Made by a program: the position numbers and the translations under genes. DNA of 14,499 nt. It comes from Deltaproteobacteria bacterium UBA2957 (GTDB lineage: Bacteria > Myxococcota_A > UBA796). The notes under the pieces were generated by a model that was not told the origin of the DNA, searched no databases, and saw nothing but the letters and a program-made list of their open reading frames with translations. This document shows positions 1 through 8,321 of this stretch, piece after piece; positions within the stretch are counted from its first letter, which is position 1, and the number at the start of each line of letters is the position of its first letter. Location: contig DEBL01000148.1 of NCBI GenBank assembly GCA_002348535.1, positions 1 through 14,499 of the forward strand, in the 5' to 3' direction.

Positions 1-1
1 C

Positions 2-1327
2 GCGGGCAAGCGAGCCCATCGGGTCCCACGCGGGCAATACGACCGGTGTGGTCTTCAGCCCGTTGTGCATGGATTCATTCAGGTAGGACTTCGGAGCCGC
101 GATCTCAAACATGTACTCGTCGAACCAGTCGTCGTTCATGGTGTAGAACCCCTTGACCCCTGAGTCATCGCCCCAAGAATTCTCGACCCGCCACCGCCGC
201 GCTGCGCCGTCCACCACATCGACCCCTGTGAAGAGCATTGCGTGCGTCATCATGGTCTGCCCGTACCGAAGCCGAGCGGCCTTGTTCATTCCAAACTCCA
301 CACCGTACAACGCGCTGGCCTCGAACAAGGAGGCGTCCCAAAGGCCCCGCTTGCGGTCCATCTGCTTGCCAACATCGCACCCCATCCAGACGGGCGTTCC
401 GTTCTCCAGCAACCGCTGCGTAATCGCCTTCATCTCATCGATGGGAATATTCAAATACACCACCGGTGGGCCACCGGCGACGTTCTGCAATCGGTCCACC
501 GTGAAGGTTTGGTACATCTCGTTGCGGGGGTCGTGCACGAGGCACACGTAGTCTTCCCAGTCCTCCGTGACGTACTCCGCGACAAACTCTTGGGGCGTCA
601 TGGTTCCCTTTCGATGAAAGACTTTATCGGCATCGTGCCACTGCCAGTCAAAGCGCTCTGGCGGGGTGCCAAGATGAATGCACAAGACACGCCAAATATC
701 GGCCATGCGCGACTCTTTGTGGGCCCTCACTTCATCAGCACTCGCACCGCTCTCGATTGCTGCACGCAACTCAGAGGCCGACGTGCGTAGAATTTCTTTG
801 AGGGTCGCGTTCATAAAGCGCGTGTTGCTGCTGCTGTGGGATTCCGGAAAGGCCGCCTTCGGAACCAAGCCGTGTTTTCGGATTAGGTTCATCGCCATGT
901 TCCACTGACCGCCATCGCCAATGGGGTCGTTCAGCATGAAATGGACGGTTCGGTCGTCAATCGGCCGGTCTGACAAGTCAACCATGGCCTCCAAGAAGTG
1001 ATTGGAGCGCTCCAACTTGTCCCAAAAATGTATGTAGGCCTGACTGAACTCGAAACTCTTCAGGTTCATCTTCTTCATGGCGCCGACCCGAAACAAGTTC
1101 AGCGCAGCAAACAACCAGCATCGACCGCTCCGTTGCTGATGCGTGACCGACCATGCATCAAGTTTCGTGCTGAACGAATCGTCCATTTCCTGCACGCGCG
1201 CTCTGCTGAGTGTGAGGGTCTGAATGTCGCTGCCGCACACGGCATTTTGAGCCACCCGCGCTGAAGGGTCTGCTGCGAACGATTGTCTGTACTCGTTGAT
1301 CTGAGCGATGGATAAATCAGTGGTCAT
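2..1327 (-). CDS. pepC: Aminopeptidase C / bleomycin hydrolase family (peptidase C1B), 3' end cut by window edge
   Basis: Cytosolic papain-fold aminopeptidase that trims N-terminal residues from peptides; family members form a hexameric barrel with inward-facing active sites. Read on the minus strand, 442 codons are open to the window edge. The catalytic Cys is C70 in QRSGRCWLFA, the His is H362 in MTHAMLFTGVD, and the Asn is N383 in VENSWGDD, all in the family order. The C-terminal stretch MNDDWFDEYMFEIA and the ending PAWDPMGSLA match the family's C-terminus, so probably only a few codons are missing. In this family the last residues reach into the active site and set aminopeptidase specificity, so the missing end matters. 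The start is the ATG at 1327, preceded by a GAGGTG ribosome site. No signal peptide. A promoter candidate lies at 1376-1403. Family assignment is very secure. Confidence 0.95.
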   Translation of the reverse strand, partial: MTTDLSIAQINEYRQSFAADPSARVAQNAVCGSDIQTLTLSRARVQEMDDSFSTKLDAWSVTHQQRSGRCWLFAALNLFRVGAMKKMNLKSFEFSQAYIHFWDKLERSNHFLEAMVDLSDRPIDDRTVHFMLNDPIGDGGQWNMAMNLIRKHGLVPKAAFPESHSSSNTRFMNATLKEILRTSASELRAAIESGASADEVRAHKESRMADIWRVLCIHLGTPPERFDWQWHDADKVFHRKGTMTPQEFVAEYVTEDWEDYVCLVHDPRNEMYQTFTVDRLQNVAGGPPVVYLNIPIDEMKAITQRLLENGTPVWMGCDVGKQMDRKRGLWDASLFEASALYGVEFGMNKAARLRYGQTMMTHAMLFTGVDVVDGAARRWRVENSWGDDSGVKGFYTMNDDWFDEYMFEIAAPKSYLNESMHNGLKTTPVVLPAWDPMGSLAR

Positions 1328-1375
1328 GGGTTCACCTCGCGAACGGTTTATTTACTCTTCAAATGCCGGTCTTCG

Positions 1376-1403
1376 ATTATGGATGACTTGGGTTGAGAAG
1401 CAA
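1376..1403 (-). promoter_or_regulatory. Candidate sigma70-type promoter for pepC
   Basis: On the minus strand, TTGCTT (1398-1403) is followed after 16 bp by CATAAT (1376-1381). The -10 matches five of six consensus positions and the -35 three of six. Predicted transcription would start about 40 nt before the pepC ATG. It lies in the 178-bp gap between pepC and the upstream gene. Based on sequence match only. Confidence 0.4.
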
Positions 1404-1469
1404 GAGAAATCCTTTGCATTGTTGGGTTCAATCGGTGGGCACACTTCGGCGTACTGCAACCCGAACCGT

Positions 1470-1483
1470 AGATTTCAAAATCT
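1470..1483. repeat. Perfect 14-bp palindrome AGATTT-CA-AAATCT
   Basis: A 6-2-6 perfect inverted repeat lies between the stop of the 1506-2402 gene and the pepC promoter candidate. It is AT-rich compared with its surroundings. It could be an operator half-site pair upstream of pepC. It could also be a weak transcript-end hairpin for the upstream gene, but there is no T-tract. Function unknown. Confidence 0.35.
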
Positions 1484-1505
1484 CTGCATCCCATTCCGGT
1501 TGGCT

Positions 1506-2402
1506 TCAGTCGTGTTCGAGTGAGGCGTTAATTTTTTCGTTGAGATGGCGCGTTCGGATCTCTGGGTCCACAGCAGACAATGTGACGATGGACGGCCCAA
1601 TGCCCACGTTCATCAGGTCACCAATCGTTTCATTGAAGGCGAGTTGTAGGGCACTCACGACCACATCTACCCAGCCAACCCTGAGCCGCGATGCGTAGCG
1701 GGTATACCCTCGAATGTCTTTGAACTGGTCCATCGCCACCATCAGCATTGGGTTGGTCGACAGGCCGTCAGGAATCGGCCGCGCTGCGACCATTGGATTT
1801 CGCCTAAACTCAGGAACGTCCACGCGCAGCCGGTCGTGGTACGAACCATCCTCAACCAGTGAATCGAGAGACCGCTGGTGACAGTGTGTGCCTTCCGCAA
1901 GCTGGTCGAGCTGACGCTGCATTTCTTCGAGTCCATCTTCATGGCTGCGGAGCAGGACTAAGTCGTAGGTTGCATGCCGGTGAAAGGTCTGAAGAATGTG
2001 TTGAATGATCGAATCTCGAGGCGAGAACAAGCCCACCGGATCCATCATCGTGGTGGGGTACGCGACAAATCGTCGGAGGTTGTGGAACCCCCACGGAATT
2101 CCTTGGGCTCGATAGAACTCGCGGGTGTCAGCCGCCAAGCTAAACGACAGTTGGTGCCGCGACGCCACAAGCAGTTGCGCCATGGTTGGTACTTCTTCGC
2201 AATGACCGAGCTCCACCAGTCGTTCGAGGCGCGCACGGACACACGAGGGTCGCGCCATCGCCGAGATCATCATTCCAACCTGCGCCAACTTCTCTCGATT
2301 CTGCGACCAGCCCCCCAAGACGTCGCACACTTGGGTCCACCAGTGCCGCCCCAACCATGCCGGTGGCGTGTTCCCTTGGATGGCATTCATGTTTTCGGTC
2401 AT
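1506..2402 (-). CDS. Conserved-looking hypothetical protein, about 298 residues
   Basis: I do not recognise a family. The reading frame is long, and the minus strand carries pepC in the same direction 178 bp downstream. From the ATG at 2402 the protein begins MTENMNAIQGNTPPAWLGRHWW and has no signal peptide or membrane segment. It looks soluble and mixed alpha/beta. An N-terminal helical stretch (about residues 30-70, containing SAMARPSCVRARLERLVEL) is followed by an aromatic-rich middle (REFYRAQGIPWGFHN, DPVGLFSPRDSI) and a His-rich segment (QTFHRHATYDL). The frame can also open at a GTG at 2420 or an ATG at 2390. None of the three has a clear Shine-Dalgarno sequence, so the start is uncertain. 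A possible -10 (TACACT) lies just before 2402, which would make the mRNA nearly leaderless. No function is proposed. Confidence 0.6.
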   Translation of the reverse strand: MTENMNAIQGNTPPAWLGRHWWTQVCDVLGGWSQNREKLAQVGMMISAMARPSCVRARLERLVELGHCEEVPTMAQLLVASRHQLSFSLAADTREFYRAQGIPWGFHNLRRFVAYPTTMMDPVGLFSPRDSIIQHILQTFHRHATYDLVLLRSHEDGLEEMQRQLDQLAEGTHCHQRSLDSLVEDGSYHDRLRVDVPEFRRNPMVAARPIPDGLSTNPMLMVAMDQFKDIRGYTRYASRLRVGWVDVVVSALQLAFNETIGDLMNVGIGPSIVTLSAVDPEIRTRHLNEKINASLEHD

Positions 2403-2566
2403 CACGGTCAGTGTAGCCACTGGTCAAGTTACCAGCCAACTCACGGTGGCCGCGAGAGCATCGGCAAGGGGTAAATACAGAACGGCTTTGTGCAGGCATC
2501 GTCTCCGGTCACTCGGACGGTCGACACAACACGCCAACCCAAACCGATGCGGGCCAAGGCGCTCGC

Positions 2567-2595
2567 TTGCGACGCTACCGATTGTTCACTACCCT
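2567..2595 (+). promoter_or_regulatory. Weak promoter candidate before the lipoprotein gene
   Basis: TTGCGA (2567-2572) and TACCCT (2590-2595) are separated by 17 bp, in the 200-bp divergent gap between the 1506-2402 gene and the lipoprotein. The hexamers match four and three of six consensus positions. The implied leader is short (about 18 nt). Weak support. Confidence 0.22.
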
Positions 2596-2608
2596 CGAGC
2601 AGGACACC

Positions 2609-2614
2609 AAGGAG
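2609..2614 (+). promoter_or_regulatory. Ribosome binding site fixing the lipoprotein start
   Basis: AAGGAG lies 5 nt before the ATG at 2620. The open frame extends much further upstream, to 2368, but only this start has a strong Shine-Dalgarno and gives a lipoprotein signal peptide. Confidence 0.75.
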
Positions 2615-2619
2615 ATCTT

Positions 2620-3285
2620 ATGAACCCACTGATGACACTCAGCTTCGCGATTGTTCTTTCGACTGGATGCCGAACCGATGGCAAAGATGACGACACGGCG
2701 ATGTCTGGAGGAACCGAACCGGCCGTGGGCGGCGGATGCGAACTGGTCGAAGAAATTCCGCTTGGAATGGAGGACACCACCCCAAATGATCGCGACGTCG
2801 GCAACTGGGTGGACTTCCTCGTGCGATCGCACAGCGCCCGCCTGCTGTGGGCGGACGGTGAACGAACCGGTATCAAGGTCGACCTCACCAACCCGACCAA
2901 CATCCGCTGGCGGGACTATGAAGTCTCGAGCGACGGAGCCATGGCCACGATTGAAATTGCCTGCGAAGATAGCCTCGCAGTCGATGTCACAGCGGCCATC
3001 ACCACCGGGGACGGCCGGTTGAACGAATCCGTGGATACCGTCCTGTACAGCAGCCAAGCGGTTGGCGACGGCGCCTTCACGGTCGACGTCACGACGACCG
3101 ATGGCACCCTTGAGATTGCGGATTTTGCCACAGAGTCCTTCGATACACTGACCGCTTCCTTCGACGCAACATGGAACGAAAACGGCATCACAGGCACCAT
3201 CGATGGATTTGGCGAAACCACCGATGGCAGCGCCGCCACGATGTCCAGATTCGACATCGCGTCGTTTCAAGCCAGTGGCTTCTGA
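2620..3285 (+). CDS. Putative secreted lipoprotein, 221 residues
   Basis: The start at 2620 is set by an AAGGAG ribosome site. The N-terminus MNPLMTLSFAIVLSTGC resembles a short lipoprotein signal, with lipidated Cys at residue 17. The lipobox (STGC) is imperfect at -3 and the n-region lacks Lys/Arg, so export is likely but not certain. An acidic Asp/Gly/Thr-rich linker follows (about 18-40), then a domain rich in alternating hydrophobic and Thr/Asp residues that looks like beta-sheet (about 45-221), with two further cysteines (C41 and one near residue 113) that may form a disulfide. No family recognised. It is convergent with the kinase gene, with 78 bp between stops. Proteins of this look are common in predatory and myxobacterial genomes, so a cell-surface role is inferred. 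Confidence 0.7.
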   Translation: MNPLMTLSFAIVLSTGCRTDGKDDDTAMSGGTEPAVGGGCELVEEIPLGMEDTTPNDRDVGNWVDFLVRSHSARLLWADGERTGIKVDLTNPTNIRWRDYEVSSDGAMATIEIACEDSLAVDVTAAITTGDGRLNESVDTVLYSSQAVGDGAFTVDVTTTDGTLEIADFATESFDTLTASFDATWNENGITGTIDGFGETTDGSAATMSRFDIASFQASGF

Positions 3286-3288
3286 CCG

Positions 3289-3309
3289 GCACGGTCGCGC
3301 TGCACGGTC
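3289..3309 (+). repeat. Short direct repeat GCACGGTC x2 in convergent gap
   Basis: Two identical 8-mers (3289-3296 and 3302-3309) 13 bp apart lie just after the lipoprotein stop, in the gap between convergent genes. No hairpin plus T-tract terminator was found here. Probably trivial. Confidence 0.25.
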
Positions 3310-3363
3310 AGGCTGCGAGTTGATGGGCACACTGCGATTCGGAGATGCAGAGCAAAGAACCGT

Positions 3364-6300
3364 TCACGCTGATCCCGCATCAGCCTCAAGGGTTTGTTGA
3401 GCGTCTACAATCCAAACAGACATTTCTGCATCGGGACCCAGATCGAGTGCCGCAACGGCCGCTTCTGCCTTCCGGAGTGCTCGCAGTGCTTGCTCCCCTT
3501 CTCCGGCTTGGTGTTCCACTTTCGCTTGTTTGCACAGCGACTCCACATAGCCGGACATGTGGGCCCCTTTTAGCAAGGCCTCGGCGCGGGAAAACAGGTC
3601 TCGCGCTTCAACCAAATCGCCTTTTTTGGCCCGAACGACGGCCAACGATGCCCCAAAAAAACCGTTCGGCACTTCCCACTCGCCGTCGGTAATGGTCAAG
3701 GATTCCCGAAGATGCTTCTCCGCCGCATCGAGATCATCTTGATGCGTAAAGTTCGTGCCCATGTTTCCAAGGCAAATGGCTTCGGTGAGGCGGTTGCCCA
3801 TCTCGCGAGAGATTCTCAACGATTCTTGACGAAACCCAATGGCCTCCTCCCAACGTTTGTCCCGCTCAAGAGAGCCCGCAATGGTTCCCAACACAACGCT
3901 TTCGAAGTACCGATTTCCAACATCTCGTGCAACAACCAACGCTTCCTCTGCACACGCCTTGGCCCGCTCGAATTGCCCGCCATCGTTGTAGGCATTTGAG
4001 AGGTTCGCAAGCTGAATGCACTGTGATTCTTGATCGTTGAGTTCGCGCGCGATGCTGAGTGCTTGAGTCATGGCGTCGATGGCATCGGTATGCCGACCCA
4101 TTCGGCGATACAGGGTGGCCATATTGCCGAGACACACGCCTTCCAGCGAACGCGAATTCATTGCCTGAAACTCCGCCAAGGCATCGTCGTAATACGCTTG
4201 CGCCGTATCGAATTGACGCTTTCGGACAATAAAGGCTGCGAGGTTCATCATTGCAAGGGCACTATTCTTGCGCTCGCCGACGGAATCAAATTGCTCCACT
4301 GCGGTCTCAAAGTGCTGAACGGCTGCGTCGGAATGACCGCGAATATGCTGGAGAAGAAGACCCAACTTGCGGTGAATTCGAGCAGAATTGGCGACCTGTA
4401 GAGAATCGATCGGGATGCGCTTCAATAGACCTATGCCATCGGAATATGGACCGTGGGCCTTGTATGAATCGCTTGCAGCCATTGCGCACTGTGCCGCAAC
4501 ATCGTGAGCCTCATGGACCAACGCACAGTTCACGCTGGCCAACAGGTTGTCTCTCTCCAACGACAAGTGACTCAGCGGCTTCAGATGGATCGCTCCATCG
4601 CGTTCCCGCGCAAAGACATCCTCGTACAACCGCGCATAGTGTTGGGCGTGGCGCATAGAAACGGCCGCGGCATCGGCATCGAGGATTTGTTTCGCGTAGG
4701 CCTGAATGCTGGCGTACATGCCGAACCGCGGCTGACCGTACACCTCCCGGCAATGAATCAACGACTTGTCCAGCAACGACCCCACCACATCCATGGACCA
4801 CGGGGCCTCAGGCCATTCCGAGAGGTCCAAGACCTCCTCAGCCGAATCCATGAAGAATCCACCCTGAAAGACCGATAGTTGGGCAAGCGCAGTCTTCTCC
4901 CACGGCTCGAGCAGTTGCCACGACCAGTCAATCAGGCCGTGCAAACTGGCTTGCCTGTCGCTCACACCGCGCCGTCCACCACGCAACAACTTGAAGCGAT
5001 CGGTCAGACGCGCCAACAACTGGTGCGGTGGCATCATCCGGGCGCGAGCAGCGGCCAACTCAATGGCAAGCGGCAGACAGTCCAACTGATGCACAATCCC
5101 TTTCACCGCTTCGATCGATTCGGGCGTTGGCGACCATTGAGCCCCTGCCGCCTTCGCTCTCAGTTCAAACAACGCTACGCCCTCTTCCTCGGTGAGGGGC
5201 TGCAACGAATACACGTGCTCGCCCGCGAGTTGCAGCGCTTCCCTTGACGTAACCAAAAAAAGTGCCTCGGGGGCCATGACCATCCAACGACGCAGACTGG
5301 TCGCCGCATCGGCCACAACTTGTTCGACATTGTCGAACACAAACAGTGCTGGCCCGTGCCCTGAAATCGCATGACCCACGAGCTCGATCATTTGCTCGAT
5401 GTTGTCCCCTCTCAGGGGAACCTCAATGGTCATTGCGGTGGCGTTGACCAACTCCTGTAGCGAACGGGCCTCGGTCAAATCCACGAACCAGACGCCCCCG
5501 GCCAACTCATCCACTACACTTCGCGCGAACTGGCGCGCCAAGCGGGTTTTTCCGGTACCACCCATCCCCTTCAAGGTCACAAGACGGCTTCCATCCGCAA
5601 AGTGGGATGACAGCGTGTCGTGCTCATGCACTCGGCCTACGAACTCATCGAGCGAAGGTCCGACATTGGTTCGCGGTCGTTGAGGACCCACCGCTGAGGG
5701 GGCTTGGAGGACCGCCGTATCGGCATCCATCAGCGCCGCGGGCAAGGTGGTCCTTGGTGAACCTGGCGGTCCCTGTTCCTGAGAACTCCCAAGCATCGTC
5801 ACGAGCCAGTCCCTCAAGGTCGAATCCAACCCCACCTTCGCCCGAAGAGACTCCAGCTCACTGAGAAGCAGGCCAACGGACGCATACCGCTGCGCAGCAA
5901 ATGGGCTCAAACAACGCGCCACAATGGAGCCCAGTCCGGGTACCGTGGTCTCCACCTCCAATACCGACTGAGCATCGATGACCGAGACCGAGCGGTCTCC
6001 TCCACCGACAAGATGATTGTAGAGCACCTTGCGGGGTAGAAACTCACCCAACACAAGCTCGATGAGCACCAACCCCAGCGCGTACTGGTCGGACCGCCCA
6101 TCCAACGGTTCACACAAAAACTGCTCGGGCGACATGTACGAAGGCGTGCCCCGGCCCTCCGAGAAGGCTTGCCCTTCAACGGCCGACTGACCGTGAACGG
6201 TGGTGGCAATGCCAAAGTCCATGACCTTCACGGCCCCGTCCCATGAGACCAGCACATTCGATGGCTTTAGGTCTCGATGAACAAGGCCCGCCTTGAGCCC

Positions 6301-6738
6301 CTCGGCCACCAACGAGTGGGCTGAATCAAGCCCAGATGCAATGCCGACTGCAATTTCTAAGACCACGGCTGGCGGCGGAATCAAGCCCGACCGAATGATG
6401 TCCGACAAGGTCACGCCTCGGATCCATTCCATGGCGATGAACAGCTGACCTTCGGCCTCGCCCAACTCATACACATCCACAATGCTTGGATGCTTGAGCA
6501 GCCCGCCCAGACGGGCCTCTCGAATAAACGCTTCGGCCTCGCCACCATCCGCCTCGCCGATCATCTCGGACTTGACCACCTTCAACGCGACCTGTTTCCG
6601 AAAGCCTGCCGGCCCGAACAGCTCGGCCCCAAACACGCGAGCCATGCCGCCTTCACCCAAGATCGACTGCAACTCGTACCGGCCCATGCGACGCGGAAGG
6701 TCAGACTCGGTCAGGTGATCCAGAAGGTCCGTCGACAT
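3364..6738 (-). CDS. Ser/Thr protein kinase fused to NB-ARC/AfsR-like ATPase and TPR repeats (1124 aa)
   Basis: Cytosolic signalling protein that would phosphorylate Ser/Thr on unknown partners. Kinase domain, about residues 20-300: glycine loop GEGGMARV (28-35), Lys53 in VALKVVK, Glu74, HRDLKPSN (154-161), DFG (174-176) and SPE (203-205). All catalytic residues are present, so it should be active. A linker (about 305-360) leads to an NTPase: Walker A GMGGTGKT (391-398), Walker B LFVFDN (465-470), a TSRE sensor-like motif (497-500) and an LPLAIELAAAR helix, then a winged-helix-like stretch (about 600-660). This order is that of the COG3903/AfsR-type STAND ATPases. The last ~400 residues (about 720-1110) are tetratricopeptide-like helical pairs, with recurring LGNMATLYRRMG-type units. 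There is no transmembrane helix, unlike most bacterial PknB-type receptors. The start is the ATG at 6738; its Shine-Dalgarno is poor. The stop is TGA at 3364-3366. Domain calls are secure; the partner is unknown. Confidence 0.95.
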   Translation of the reverse strand: MSTDLLDHLTESDLPRRMGRYELQSILGEGGMARVFGAELFGPAGFRKQVALKVVKSEMIGEADGGEAEAFIREARLGGLLKHPSIVDVYELGEAEGQLFIAMEWIRGVTLSDIIRSGLIPPPAVVLEIAVGIASGLDSAHSLVAEGLKAGLVHRDLKPSNVLVSWDGAVKVMDFGIATTVHGQSAVEGQAFSEGRGTPSYMSPEQFLCEPLDGRSDQYALGLVLIELVLGEFLPRKVLYNHLVGGGDRSVSVIDAQSVLEVETTVPGLGSIVARCLSPFAAQRYASVGLLLSELESLRAKVGLDSTLRDWLVTMLGSSQEQGPPGSPRTTLPAALMDADTAVLQAPSAVGPQRPRTNVGPSLDEFVGRVHEHDTLSSHFADGSRLVTLKGMGGTGKTRLARQFARSVVDELAGGVWFVDLTEARSLQELVNATAMTIEVPLRGDNIEQMIELVGHAISGHGPALFVFDNVEQVVADAATSLRRWMVMAPEALFLVTSREALQLAGEHVYSLQPLTEEEGVALFELRAKAAGAQWSPTPESIEAVKGIVHQLDCLPLAIELAAARARMMPPHQLLARLTDRFKLLRGGRRGVSDRQASLHGLIDWSWQLLEPWEKTALAQLSVFQGGFFMDSAEEVLDLSEWPEAPWSMDVVGSLLDKSLIHCREVYGQPRFGMYASIQAYAKQILDADAAAVSMRHAQHYARLYEDVFARERDGAIHLKPLSHLSLERDNLLASVNCALVHEAHDVAAQCAMAASDSYKAHGPYSDGIGLLKRIPIDSLQVANSARIHRKLGLLLQHIRGHSDAAVQHFETAVEQFDSVGERKNSALAMMNLAAFIVRKRQFDTAQAYYDDALAEFQAMNSRSLEGVCLGNMATLYRRMGRHTDAIDAMTQALSIARELNDQESQCIQLANLSNAYNDGGQFERAKACAEEALVVARDVGNRYFESVVLGTIAGSLERDKRWEEAIGFRQESLRISREMGNRLTEAICLGNMGTNFTHQDDLDAAEKHLRESLTITDGEWEVPNGFFGASLAVVRAKKGDLVEARDLFSRAEALLKGAHMSGYVESLCKQAKVEHQAGEGEQALRALRKAEAAVAALDLGPDAEMSVWIVDAQQTLEADAGSA

Positions 6739-6844
6739 TTGAGGAGTCTACACCGTTTGAACCGGAGTCTGCACACCCGGTTTATTCTGCGGCGGTGGCT
6801 CGAGGCCAACCGGCTCGGTCAGGAGTAGAAGCCACTCGACGGCG

Positions 6845-7318
6845 TCACGGTTCAGGACACCCTTGAACCCGCAGTCGCTGCATCGCCTTTCGGGTTTCAC
6901 GATTCGAGTAGGGGTACTCGTTTATGCACAGAAACCATGCTGAGCAGGGGGGTGCACCCACGGGAAACGCAGATTGGAACAACCCCGGACCCAACGCACG
7001 GGCGCAGTAGGCCAACGAACACCGGGTCTCCCAGTTAACCGGCTTGACCGCGCTGAAGACGATGGCCAACAGGGAAATGAAGGCAAGACCAGAACCGATC
7101 GCACGCACGACCCTTGCTCCCCGCGTGCCACTGCAAAGCCATGTCATCTTTGCGCTGGCGAACCACGCCCCAAGACCGCCAATACACAGGTACAGGACCA
7201 GCGGTACAGTTGGACCGCAGGGCACCACCGCATCAAAGGCTGCAAGCCACCAGACCCACGCCAGCACAGAACCGGTCAATACGGTCCGAGTCGAGATGGG
7301 GGATGAATCCGTCGGCAT
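6845..7318 (-). CDS. Small predicted membrane protein, 157 residues
   Basis: Not recognised. Three hydrophobic stretches, about residues 13-31, 36-54 and 72-91, would span the inner membrane. A Cys-rich tail (cysteines at about 100, 105, 125, 131 and 154) contains a PPCSAWFLC segment. Start ATG at 7318; an AGG lies close upstream, so ribosome-site support is weak. It reads in the same direction as the kinase gene 106 bp downstream, so a shared transcript is possible. Codon third positions look GC-biased as in real genes here, but with no homology the call is moderate. It is divergent from the dehydratase gene, with 67 bp between starts. Confidence 0.5.
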   Translation of the reverse strand: MPTDSSPISTRTVLTGSVLAWVWWLAAFDAVVPCGPTVPLVLYLCIGGLGAWFASAKMTWLCSGTRGARVVRAIGSGLAFISLLAIVFSAVKPVNWETRCSLAYCARALGPGLFQSAFPVGAPPCSAWFLCINEYPYSNRETRKAMQRLRVQGCPEP

Positions 7319-7385
7319 GCCTAAGAATCGGACCCGGCCCGTAAATCATTAGGGAAGCCGTCCCCTTGTGTGAGACACTCCCCCT

Positions 7386-8321
7386 ATGCCGCTGCATCAC
7401 ACCACCCCTCTGCTTCCTTCGATCCCGCTGCAGCAGCGGGTGAACAAGGCGGTTTGGCTCAAGATGGAATCGTCGCAGCCGTCGGCGTCGTTCAAGATGC
7501 GGGGCATGGGGCTGGCCGCAGAGCGAGCTGTCGCAGCGGGTGCGACACAACTCGTCAGCAGCAGCGGCGGAAATGCCGGCTATGCCGTGGCGTGTGCGGG
7601 ACGGGCGTTGTCTGTGCCCGTGACGGTGGTGGTGCCCACCACAACCGACGAGCGCATGCGATCCCTCATCGGATCGACCGGGGCCACGGTTGAGGTGGCG
7701 GGGTCGGTCTGGGACGAAGCCCATCAGCATGCGTGCCTCATCGCTGAAGCATCGGGTGGCGCACTACTCCATCCGTTTGACCACCCCGACATCTGGGAGG
7801 GCCACGCCAGCGTGATTCACGAAGTCCACGCGGCGGGCCTTGAGCCCGGATGTGTAGTGGTCTCCGTGGGCGGCGGCGGACTGCTGACCGGTGTGCTTCA
7901 GGGAATGAATGCGGTTGGATGGACCGCGACTCGGGTCCTCGCAGTCGAAACGGCGGGCGCCGCATCCTTCGCAGCGGCACACGCGTCTGGAGAACCTGTA
8001 CAACTGGAGTCCATCAATTCCATTGCCGTGACCCTTGGCGCACGCCGCGTGTGCTCCGAGGTGCTCCGCCGAGCCCAGCAGCATGACGTGACCAGTTGTG
8101 TCGTCTCCGATGCGGCCGCGGTGGGTGCATGTGTGCAGTTCTTGGACGACCACCGGGTGATGGTCGAACCGAGCTGCGGAGCGGCGCTGAGTGCGGTCTA
8201 CGACAGACACCCCGACCTCATGTCGGTCAGCGGACCGGTGTTGGTGATTGTGTGCGGGGGCGCCGGCGTGACGCGATCGCAACTGGAGACATGGGCTGCC
8301 GCACTGGAGGTGATGCCATGA
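7386..8321 (+). CDS. PLP-dependent L-serine/L-threonine dehydratase, eukaryotic SDS type (311 aa)
   Basis: Catalyses alpha,beta-elimination of L-serine (to pyruvate and ammonia) and/or L-threonine (to 2-oxobutyrate). Fold-type II PLP enzyme: Schiff-base Lys37 in SASFKMRG, SSGGNAG (59-65) for substrate/cofactor contacts, phosphate-binding loop VGGGGLLTG (161-169), and CGG at 290-292. The Cys290 position is where animal SDS enzymes place a Cys against the pyridine nitrogen; IlvA and serine racemase have Ser there. Other SDS-specific strings are seen: PFDHPDIWEGHAS, VEPSCGAALSAVY. No C-terminal ACT regulatory domain, so this is a catabolic rather than an isoleucine-pathway enzyme. Glycine follows the first Ser pair (SSGGNAG), as in the SDS-like paralogue, whereas human SDS has Ala (from memory). 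The ATG at 7386 lacks a clear ribosome site. It overlaps the next gene by 4 bp (ATGA). Confidence 0.92.
   Translation: MPLHHTTPLLPSIPLQQRVNKAVWLKMESSQPSASFKMRGMGLAAERAVAAGATQLVSSSGGNAGYAVACAGRALSVPVTVVVPTTTDERMRSLIGSTGATVEVAGSVWDEAHQHACLIAEASGGALLHPFDHPDIWEGHASVIHEVHAAGLEPGCVVVSVGGGGLLTGVLQGMNAVGWTATRVLAVETAGAASFAAAHASGEPVQLESINSIAVTLGARRVCSEVLRRAQQHDVTSCVVSDAAAVGACVQFLDDHRVMVEPSCGAALSAVYDRHPDLMSVSGPVLVIVCGGAGVTRSQLETWAAALEVMP
8306..8310 (+). promoter_or_regulatory. Ribosome binding site fixing the start of the GST-like gene
   Basis: GGAGG inside the end of the dehydratase gene, 7 nt before the ATG at 8318. The frame is open back to 8096, but this site and the ATGA overlap with the upstream stop select 8318. 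Confidence 0.75.

Noticed and set aside
242..790. Open frames on the plus strand at 153-551 and 242-790
   Set aside because: They lie opposite the pepC gene, whose catalytic triad reads clearly on the minus strand; their proteins show no recognisable motif.
4504..5683. Several plus-strand frames of 90-125 residues across the kinase region
   Set aside because: Antisense shadows of the 1124-residue kinase, whose ATPase and repeat motifs are intact throughout.
7368..7378. GTGT-GAG-ACAC inverted repeat before the serine dehydratase
   Set aside because: Only 4-bp arms; likely chance.
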